The notes under the pieces were generated by a model. That model was not told the origin of the DNA. It made no database searches and worked only from the letters and a program-made list of their open reading frames with translations. Below, one piece after another: positions 1-4,638 of a stretch of 5,140 bases of DNA; within the stretch, counting starts at the first letter, position 1; each line of letters opens with the position of its first letter. A program made the translations under genes and the position numbers. This DNA is from Pseudomonadota bacterium (lineage in GTDB: Bacteria; Pseudomonadota; Alphaproteobacteria; Rhizobiales; Rhizobiaceae): the NCBI GenBank assembly GCA_023393575.1, contig JAEWKX010000369.1, forward strand, positions 1 through 5,140. The letters run 5' to 3'.

Positions 1-680
1 TGCGGGTGGGCATGGGCGGGAACCGCCTCGCCGAGCACCGATTCCCGATCCTGAAGCGCCCGTCCGCCGGAAGCGGCATGCGAAGTGTCTTGCCTGAAGG
101 CGGCAAGGCCGCTTCGCGCGCCCACGAAGCCTACCGCCGCCGCGGCAAGGACGATCAGCGGAAACGGCACGGTGAAGGCGAAGATCGCAAGAAACGCGGC
201 CGCCGCGATCACGGACAACGGTCTGCTCTTCAGGGCCCGGCTGCCGATCCGGATGACGGCATGGACGACCACGGCCAGCACCGCCGCCTTGAGGCCGAAG
301 AACAGGCCCTCCACCACGGCAATATCGCCATAGGCCACGTAGATGTAGCTGAGGCCGAGGATCGCAAGGAAGCCGGGCAGGATGAACAGGATGCCTGCAA
401 CGAGGCCGCCGGCGGTCTTGTGCAGCAGCCATCCGATGTAGATGGCCAGTTGCTGCGCCTCAGGCCCCGGCAGGAGCATGCAGTAATTCAGCGCATGCAG
501 GAACCGGTTCTCGCCGATCCAGCGCTTTTCCTCGACGATCAACCGGTGCATCACGGCGATCTGGCCGGCCGGCCCACCGAAGCTCAGCGCCGCCACCTTC
601 ACCCAGACCACCAGCGCTTCCCGGAACGATATCCCGTGGCCCTGCGACGCCTGCGGCGGGGCCGCTTGGCTATCCATCAT
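1..680 (-). CDS. chrA: Chromate transporter ChrA, N-terminal half (partial, runs off left edge)
   Basis: This is a CHR-family inner-membrane protein; characterised members expel chromate from the cytoplasm. The reading frame stays open from the start to the window edge, giving 226 codons. Residues 33-40 read SFGGPAGQ and residues 69-79 read [11 protein letters not shown], both hallmarks of the family's N-terminal domain. Hydrophobic segments follow at about 91-118, 127-148 and 155-187. A polar stretch from about 192 onward fits the linker to the second half-domain, expected beyond the edge in a protein of about 400-450 residues. Two adjacent ATGs (680 and 677) are possible starts; the sequence GGTGAG just upstream is better spaced for the second. 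The response regulator gene lies 106 bases upstream on the same strand, so co-transcription is possible. No chrB-like regulator is visible. Family assignment is firm; chromate as the true substrate is inferred. Confidence 0.93.
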   Translation of the reverse strand, partial: MMDSQAAPPQASQGHGISFREALVVWVKVAALSFGGPAGQIAVMHRLIVEEKRWIGENRFLHALNYCMLLPGPEAQQLAIYIGWLLHKTAGGLVAGILFILPGFLAILGLSYIYVAYGDIAVVEGLFFGLKAAVLAVVVHAVIRIGSRALKSRPLSVIAAAAFLAIFAFTVPFPLIVLAAAAVGFVGARSGLAAFRQDTSHAASGGRALQDRESVLGEAVPAHAHP

Positions 681-786
681 GATCTCACCCCGGATACCGC
701 TTCTACGACGTGCAGGATGCCTTCTACCATGCCGCCGACATACCGAGAAGCAGGCATCCGCCCCGGCAGCGGCACCGGCGCGAGCC

Positions 787-1152
787 TCAGTGGGCCAGCA
801 TCTCGCGGATCGTATGCACCACCTTCTGCGTATCGTAGGGCTTGCTGAAGAAACGACTCTCCGTGGGGATTTCTTCCAGCGCTACCTTCCGGTAGCCGGA
901 GGTGACGATGATCTTCAGGGGCGGCCAGCGGTCCCGGATGTAGGCTGCCAGCTTAATCCCGTCCATGCCGCCGGGCATGTCCACGTCGGTGAAGACCAGC
1001 CGGATGTCCTCATGTTCCATCAGGACGCCGATGGCCTCCGCCGCATTGGATGCTTCGTGGACGTCGAAACCGGCATCGGCGAGGATATCGATGATATTGA
1101 GGCGCAGGAGTGGCTCGTCCTCGACGACGAGCACGGACATACGCGAAGCCAT
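787..1152 (-). CDS. Single-domain (CheY-like) response regulator
   Basis: This 121-residue protein consists only of a receiver domain, with no DNA-binding or enzymatic output domain. The acidic pocket is E11-D12 and the likely phosphorylated aspartate is D56 in FTDVDMPG. The switch threonine or serine lies in IVTSGY (T84-S85), and the conserved lysine is K104 in SKPY. All residues needed for phosphorylation are present. I chose the ATG at 1152 (MASRMSV). The frame extends further upstream, to 1431, but that extension has no receiver homology and crosses the divergent promoter region and the gene at 1345. The ribosome binding site is weak (GGGACGGG, about 8 bases upstream). No histidine kinase is in the window, so its partner is unknown. 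Receiver-only proteins of this sort in alphaproteobacteria often feed phosphorelays or the general stress response. That role is inferred here from the promoter motif upstream. Confidence 0.9.
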   Translation of the reverse strand: MASRMSVLVVEDEPLLRLNIIDILADAGFDVHEASNAAEAIGVLMEHEDIRLVFTDVDMPGGMDGIKLAAYIRDRWPPLKIIVTSGYRKVALEEIPTESRFFSKPYDTQKVVHTIREMLAH

Positions 1153-1213
1153 TGCAGAAACCCGTCCCTTTTTTACCTGATCCGAAGCGTTCTCCGTGCT
1201 TCGCCGAATCGAG

Positions 1214-1238
1214 AACAGCCGAACCGGCGTTACGTTCC
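1214..1238 (-). promoter_or_regulatory. Putative EcfG/RpoE2-type promoter of the response regulator
   Basis: Read on the minus strand, GGAAC (1238-1234) is followed after 16 bases by TGTT (1217-1214). This fits the alphaproteobacterial general stress sigma factor pattern GGAAC-N16/17-CGTT, except that the first base of the -10 element is T. Transcription would start near 1207, giving a leader of about 55 bases before the response regulator ATG. The assignment is by motif only. Confidence 0.55.
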
Positions 1239-1292
1239 TCACAGCCCGCAAATGACTGAAGGCGGTCGCCCCATCTCCGCCTTCTCTCCGGT

Positions 1293-1317
1293 GGAACCAG
1301 TCGTTCAAGCATGTGTT
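1293..1317 (+). promoter_or_regulatory. Putative EcfG/RpoE2-type promoter of the 59-residue gene
   Basis: GGAACC (1293-1298) carries the -35 core, and TGTT (1314-1317) follows GGAAC after 16 bases. Spacing and -10 variant are the same as in the divergent motif on the other strand. Transcription would start near 1323-1325, just before the ribosome binding site at 1332-1338, so the leader would be short. The assignment is by motif only. Confidence 0.55.
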
Positions 1318-1344
1318 GTCGATGTTTCGGGAAAGGAACCAGTG

Positions 1345-1524
1345 ATGGATGAAGACAAGAAGGCGCAGGAAGCCGTCGAAAAGCGCCAGCGGGAAACCGC
1401 CAGCAGGACCGGCAAGCCGGAAGGCCCGCATGCACAGGAGCGGTTGACGGACCGGGAGAAGACACCGGGGTCGGGCTCCCTTCCGGACGACGCGACGAGG
1501 GAAGCCGACGTCGGACCGGACTGA
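1345..1524 (+). CDS. Small hydrophilic hypothetical protein (59 aa)
   Basis: I cannot assign a function. The 59-residue product is very rich in charged residues and in Gly and Pro, has no hydrophobic core, no cysteine, no signal peptide and no membrane segment, and is probably disordered. The first 20 residues are Lys/Glu/Gln/Arg rich. The second half contains PHAQERLTDREKTPGSGSLP, ending in an acidic tail. Short proteins with a PHA-x-LT-x-TPG-x-G-x-LP layout are, as I recall, common in Rhizobiales, but I could not check this. The start is well supported by AAAGGAA at 1332-1338, 6 bases before the ATG. A GGAAC-N16-TGTT motif lies directly upstream, which suggests stress induction. The frame is open further upstream to 679, but that part overlaps the response regulator and chrA on the other strand and is not credible as coding. 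Confidence 0.72.
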   Translation: MDEDKKAQEAVEKRQRETASRTGKPEGPHAQERLTDREKTPGSGSLPDDATREADVGPD

Positions 1525-1596
1525 GCGCGGCGACCTGCCGCTTGCCTGCGACTTGCCCGGCGGCTAGACCGGAAGGCGGGCGGACAGGGAGCCGGC

Positions 1597-1986
1597 ATGT
1601 CGGGCGAGACAATTACCCTCTATGAGGCGATCGGCGGCGATGCGACGGTGCGCGCCCTGACGCACCGCTTCTATGAATTGATGGATACGCTGCCGGAGGC
1701 GGCTCGCTGCCGGGCAGTCCATCCCCCGACCCTCCAGGGCAGCGAAGCCAAGCTCCGCGACTATCTCACCGGATATCTCGGTGGTCCGCCCGTCTACGTG
1801 CGGAAGCACGGCCATCCACGGCTGCGGGCGCGGCATTTCGCGGCGGCCATCGGAGCGGAGGAAACGGCCGAATGGCTGCTCTGCTTCCGTCGCGCGCTGG
1901 ACGAGACGGTGAAGAACCCGAAAATGCGCGACATCATCTGGCCGCCGATCGAACGGCTGGCACACCACATGCAGAACAGGGAGTAG
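1597..1986 (+). CDS. Group II truncated haemoglobin
   Basis: This 129-residue haem protein has the usual length for truncated globins. The proximal haem ligand is H80 in HPRLRARH, inside the GGPPVYVRKHGHP block (62-74) typical of group II. The distal tyrosine B10 is Y26 in RFYELMD, and the group II tryptophan at G8 is W93 in EWLLCF. The conserved VHP and LQGSEAKLRDYLTGYLGG segments (41-63) match the C-to-E helix region. Such proteins bind oxygen and are linked to handling of nitric oxide, peroxide or oxygen; which applies here cannot be told. The ATG has a good ribosome binding site (AGGGAG, about 6 bases upstream). The 72-base gap to the preceding gene holds only a weak GC-rich inverted repeat (GCCCG/CGGGC) and no clear promoter. 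It forms an operon with the DUF423 gene 3 bases downstream. Confidence 0.95.
   Translation: MSGETITLYEAIGGDATVRALTHRFYELMDTLPEAARCRAVHPPTLQGSEAKLRDYLTGYLGGPPVYVRKHGHPRLRARHFAAAIGAEETAEWLLCFRRALDETVKNPKMRDIIWPPIERLAHHMQNRE
1978..1983 (+). promoter_or_regulatory. Ribosome binding site for the GTG start of the DUF423 gene
   Basis: AGGGAG lies inside the last codons of the globin gene, 6 bases before the GTG at 1990. It supports GTG as the true start and suggests translational coupling of the two genes, since the globin stop codon (1984-1986) sits between the site and the GTG. Confidence 0.6.
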
Positions 1987-1989
1987 CCC

Positions 1990-2355
1990 GTGGAAAGACT
2001 CGACAATCTGCGGCCGGTGATTCTGTTTCTGAGCGGCCTATTCGGAGCGGCGGGCGTGGCGCTGGCAGCAGCCGCGAGCCATGGCGGCGATTCACGGCTG
2101 CTCGGCACCGCGTCGATGATGTGCCTCGTCCACGCCCCTGCCCTTGTCGCGCTCTCGGGATACGGGGCGATGCGGACTGCTACCCTCGCCGCACTGGTCA
2201 TCGCGCTCGGGACGCTGCTGTTCGTCGCGGATCTGCTGGCGCGTCACTCCCTCGGCAGCAGCCTCTTTCCGATGGCGGCGCCGACCGGCGGCACGACGAT
2301 GATCCTCGGCTGGCTGATCGTGGCCGCCGGTGCCTTCTTCAGGGACAAGGCCTAG
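1990..2355 (+). CDS. DUF423 family small membrane protein
   Basis: The 121-residue product is an integral membrane protein with four predicted helices at about 8-30, 42-60, 63-84 and 99-118. It matches the DUF423 (YgdD-like) family in layout: an N-terminal FLSGLFGAAGVALAAAASHG segment, a histidine at H48 before the second helix, GTLLF at 74-78 (compare GTVLF in E. coli YgdD), and APTGGTTMILGW at 97-108 (compare TPVGGVSFLAGW). The family has no established biochemical role. The start is GTG, backed by the site at 1978-1983; the reading frame matches the family from the first residues. It is the second gene of a two-gene operon with the truncated haemoglobin, which may hint at a membrane function tied to oxygen or redox conditions, but this is only inference. 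Downstream is a palindrome and then convergent genes. Confidence 0.88.
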   Translation: MERLDNLRPVILFLSGLFGAAGVALAAAASHGGDSRLLGTASMMCLVHAPALVALSGYGAMRTATLAALVIALGTLLFVADLLARHSLGSSLFPMAAPTGGTTMILGWLIVAAGAFFRDKA

Positions 2356-2369
2356 GATCTCGCCGTCAT

Positions 2370-2402
2370 GCTGCCTTCTCCCCGCAAGCGGAGAGAGGCA
2401 GC
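2370..2402. repeat. Intergenic palindrome resembling a rhizobial mosaic element
   Basis: The arms GCTGCC (2370-2375) and GGCAGC (2397-2402) are perfect. The inner part, TTCTCCCCGC/GCGGAGAGA around a 2-base AA loop, pairs imperfectly. The CTTCTCCCCGC-type core is like the palindromes scattered between genes in rhizobia (RIME-like elements). It lies in the 99-base gap between convergent genes and could form a hairpin in RNA from either strand. Neither side has a T-tract, so it is not a classic intrinsic terminator, although it may still help to end transcription. I see nothing else in the rest of this gap. Confidence 0.6.
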
Positions 2403-2454
2403 GAAAAATCCACGATGGTCGTATCGCGCACGGCAGGGAGGGAGGCCGCGGCAG

Positions 2455-2679
2455 TTATCGCCGGAACGACAGGACCCGACCGGGAGCGGCGGGAACGGCC
2501 TGGCTGGAGGCCTCGCGACGACCGGCCGGGAAGCTTACGACATTGGTCATGTCGGCCTCCATCTGCTGCCGATCCGCCAGGAGCGCATAAAGTTCAGGCA
2601 CCAGGCCGTCGCCGTTCTGCTCCGCGAGCTTGTGCAGCCCGATGAAGAGGCTGGCGTCAGGACGTTCTTCTCTCATCAT
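2455..2679 (-). CDS. Small hypothetical protein (74 aa) overlapping the DUF2325 gene
   Basis: I do not recognise this protein. Residues 1-45 look like a soluble helical unit (MMREERPDASLFIGLHKLAE, then a stretch ending in ALLADRQQMEADM). The rest is Ala/Arg/Pro rich with no clear fold. There are no cysteines, no signal peptide and no membrane helix. The start is ATG at 2679, with AGGA 5 bases upstream; a second ATG at 2676 is equally in frame. Its first 23 bases overlap the 3' end of the DUF2325 gene in a different frame, which points to co-transcription and probably coupled translation. It is therefore likely the second gene of a two-gene unit. The overlap and ribosome binding site support it as real, but without a known family confidence is moderate. 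Confidence 0.62.
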   Translation of the reverse strand: MMREERPDASLFIGLHKLAEQNGDGLVPELYALLADRQQMEADMTNVVSFPAGRREASSQAVPAAPGRVLSFRR

Positions 2680-3055
2680 TGCGTTCCTTCATGGTCTGCA
2701 GCGCACGCTCCAGGCTCGACTTCGAGCCGTTCCGCAGCGGGACGAAGGTCTTTCCGAACTTCTTGCATCCGGTCTTTACCCTCAGACACGCATCGTGGCT
2801 GATACAGTCGATAGGGCAGAAGACGCAGTCGACCGAGGGCAGCACGGTGTCGATGCGCGATACCGCCTCCCTCAGGCCACCATCGTGATGGATGAGCTCC
2901 GCGCCGTGCTTCGTGGCGATCTCCCGCAGATGGGCGACCTGGCAATCGCGGCCGCCGACATAGAGGAAGCTGCGCACGTCAGGCGCCGACTGCTCCTGCG
3001 CGTTCCGAACCGCGCTTTCCCCGCTGCCGCCCTTGCGCTTCTGCTTCTTCGCCAT
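2657..3055 (-). CDS. DUF2325 domain-containing protein
   Basis: The 132-residue product carries a DUF2325 domain from about residue 28 to 123. Diagnostic segments are FLYVGGRD (30-37), HGAELIHHDGGL (50-61), CPIDCISHDACLRVK (80-94) and GKTFVPLRNGSKSSLERAL (101-119). The VGGR start resembles a small alpha/beta nucleotide-binding-like fold. Six cysteines (C38, C77, C80, C84, C90, C97) cluster mainly at 77-97, suggesting metal binding or redox sensing, though this is unproven; the family's biochemical role is unknown to me. The first 26 residues are a lysine-rich, polar, probably flexible tail (MAKKQKRK). The ATG at 3055 is preceded by a purine-rich stretch (GAGAGGGA, then GTGAGAC). It overlaps the small gene downstream by 23 bases and is divergent from preT, with a 208-base AT-rich gap between them. 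Confidence 0.88.
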   Translation of the reverse strand: MAKKQKRKGGSGESAVRNAQEQSAPDVRSFLYVGGRDCQVAHLREIATKHGAELIHHDGGLREAVSRIDTVLPSVDCVFCPIDCISHDACLRVKTGCKKFGKTFVPLRNGSKSSLERALQTMKERNDERRTS

Positions 3056-3100
3056 GTCTCACGTCCCTCTCGAATCCGGGTCTCGGCCCTCGACGGCGCG

Positions 3101-3263
3101 AACATATTTAAGTTGAGAGAACGAGTAAAGATTAAAGTTGATGGCTTTTATCAAGTTTCCAAAGGCAGCCTAAAAGGCCATTTATTTACCGTTTGATAAA
3201 AATTCAGCCTGTGGTAGCCTGCTTCCAATAGTTGTCCATAAAGCCATAAAAGAGGGAACTCAG
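3101..3263 (+). promoter_or_regulatory. AT-rich divergent control region between the DUF2325 gene and preT
   Basis: The base composition drops sharply in GC here compared with the genes on both sides, as expected for a promoter region. It holds a dyad at 3134-3158, a second inverted pair ATGGCTTTTA (3141-3150) with TAAAAGGCCAT (3171-3181, one base bulged), TTTATCAA (3147-3154) facing TTGATAAA (3193-3200), and a tandem repeat CCATAAAG/CCATAAAAG (3236-3252). The ribosome binding site for preT is GAGGG at 3252-3256. I could not assign -35 and -10 boxes with confidence in either direction. Confidence 0.5.
3134..3158. promoter_or_regulatory. Candidate operator dyad upstream of preT
   Basis: The arms AAAGTTGAT (3134-3142) and ATCAAGTTT (3150-3158) are inverted repeats matching at 8 of 9 positions around a 7-base centre. 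The dyad lies 106 bases before the preT start and 79 bases before the DUF2325 start, so a bound regulator could act on either gene. The 7-base centre does not fit an FNR/FixK site, and the sequence does not match the RutR motif (TTGACCA...TGGTCAA). Its regulator is unknown. Confidence 0.4.
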
Positions 3264-4625
3264 ATGGAACGACTGGGAAGCGGGATACAGGCTGGCCGCC
3301 TGTCTCCCGGCGAATACGCATCCAATTTTTCCGACCTCCACCCGCGCCTCGACCGCCATGAGGCGCTGGTCGCAGCCGACCGCTGCTACTTCTGCCACGA
3401 CGCGCCGTGCATGACGGCCTGTCCCACCGCCATCGATATTCCGCTCTTCATCCGGCAGATATCGACCGGCAACCCCCTCGGCTCCGCCAAGACAATCTTC
3501 GACCAGAACATCCTCGGCGGCATGTGCGCCCGCGTCTGTCCCACCGAAACGCTCTGCGAGCAGGCCTGCGTGCGCAACACCGCCGAAGACAGGCCGGTCG
3601 AGATCGGCAGGCTGCAGCGTTACGCGACCGACATCGCCATGGAGATGAACCGGCAGTTCTACCGCCGCGCGGCATCGACCGGGCAGCGGGTGGCGGTGGT
3701 CGGCGCCGGTCCCGCCGGTCTCGCCTGCGCGCATCGGCTTTCCATGCACGGCCACGACGTGGTGGTCTTCGACGCCCGCGAAAAGGCCGGCGGGCTCAAC
3801 GAATACGGGATCGCCACCTACAAGGCGACCGACGACTTCGCCCGGCGCGAGGTCGATTACATCACCGCGATCGGCGGCATAGAGATCCGGGTCGGACAGA
3901 TGCTCGGCCGCGACTTCACGCTCGGGGAACTGACGAGCAATTTCGACGCCGTCTTCCTCGGCATGGGGCTATCCGGCGTCAACGGCCTCGGCATCGAAGG
4001 CGAGGATCTGGCGGGTGTCGAGGACGCGGTGGACTTCATCGCCGCCCTTCGCCAGGCGACGGACAAGGCCGAAGTGCCGATCGGCCGCAGGGTCGTCGTC
4101 CTCGGCGGCGGCATGACCGCCATCGATGCCGCGATCCAGGCGAAGCTGCTCGGGGCCGAAGAGGTGACGATCTGCTATCGCCGCGGCAAGGAGAACATGA
4201 ACGCCTCCGGCTACGAGCAGGATCTGGCCACCGCCAACGGCGTCATCATCCGCCACTGGCTGGCACCGAAACGCATTCTCGGCAAGGACGGCAAGGTGGC
4301 CGGCATCGAGGTCGAATACACCGCACTGCGCGACGGCAAGCTGGTCGGAACCGGCGAGACCGGTGTCATCGCCGCAGACCAGGTGATGAAGGCGATCGGC
4401 CAGAGCTTGGTCGGCAACGGTCTCGGCACCCTCCGCATGGAGGGCGGCAAGATCGCCGTGGACGTCGAGGGCCGCACCTCCGTCCAGGGTGTCTGGGCAG
4501 GCGGCGACTGCGTCGGAACCGGCCAGGATCTCACCGTTTCCGCAGCAGCGCAGGGACGAGACGCCGCAGAGAGCATCACCCGAGCCTTCGCTGCCGCCGC
4601 GCAGCCGGCCGTGGCGGTCGCCTGA
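3264..4625 (+). CDS. preT: NAD(P)-dependent dihydropyrimidine dehydrogenase, electron-transfer subunit PreT
   Basis: This 453-residue flavoprotein takes electrons from NAD(P)H and passes them to PreA for reduction of uracil and thymine. Residues 41-102 hold the iron-sulfur domain: C41, C44, C49, C53, C92, C98 and C102, with Q118 in GRLQRYATD. These eight match, at one constant offset of 38, the ligands of the two N-terminal clusters of pig dihydropyrimidine dehydrogenase (Cys79/82/87/140 and Cys91/130/136/Gln156). The FAD-binding motif GAGPAGL is at 147-153 and the NAD(P)-binding motif GGGMTAID at 281-288, followed by YRRGKENM at 305-312. WAGGD near 410 is the C-terminal FAD motif. The Ala-rich tail looks like a simple extension. 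The ATG has GAGGG 7 bases upstream. preA follows after 13 bases, so the two form an operon. The related GltD (glutamate synthase small subunit) is the main alternative, but the preA neighbour settles it. Confidence 0.95.
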   Translation: MERLGSGIQAGRLSPGEYASNFSDLHPRLDRHEALVAADRCYFCHDAPCMTACPTAIDIPLFIRQISTGNPLGSAKTIFDQNILGGMCARVCPTETLCEQACVRNTAEDRPVEIGRLQRYATDIAMEMNRQFYRRAASTGQRVAVVGAGPAGLACAHRLSMHGHDVVVFDAREKAGGLNEYGIATYKATDDFARREVDYITAIGGIEIRVGQMLGRDFTLGELTSNFDAVFLGMGLSGVNGLGIEGEDLAGVEDAVDFIAALRQATDKAEVPIGRRVVVLGGGMTAIDAAIQAKLLGAEEVTICYRRGKENMNASGYEQDLATANGVIIRHWLAPKRILGKDGKVAGIEVEYTALRDGKLVGTGETGVIAADQVMKAIGQSLVGNGLGTLRMEGGKIAVDVEGRTSVQGVWAGGDCVGTGQDLTVSAAAQGRDAAESITRAFAAAAQPAVAVA

Positions 4626-4638
4626 GGGAGGAAGAACC

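Noticed and set aside
6..848. Open frame of 280 codons on the plus strand opposite chrA
   Set aside because: Its composition is low-complexity Arg/His/Asp, and the opposite strand encodes a clear ChrA protein.
787..1431. Long 214-residue version of the response regulator
   Set aside because: The extra N-terminal part has no receiver features, crosses the divergent promoters and overlaps the gene at 1345; receiver homology begins right after the ATG at 1152.
2370..2402. Intrinsic terminator between the convergent genes
   Set aside because: The hairpin is imperfect and no T-tract follows on either strand, so it is listed as a repeat instead.
3138..3154. TTGAT...ATCAA as an FNR/FixK box
   Set aside because: The half-sites are right but the spacer is 7 bases instead of 4, so it should not fit the FNR/FixK dimer.
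3212..3226. Sigma-54 promoter upstream of preT (TGGTAG...GCTT)
   Set aside because: The required GG-N10-GC spacing is not met.
3204..3755. Minus-strand open frame covering the preT start and its upstream region
   Set aside because: It is antisense to the PreT iron-sulfur domain and overlaps the AT-rich control region; no family features.
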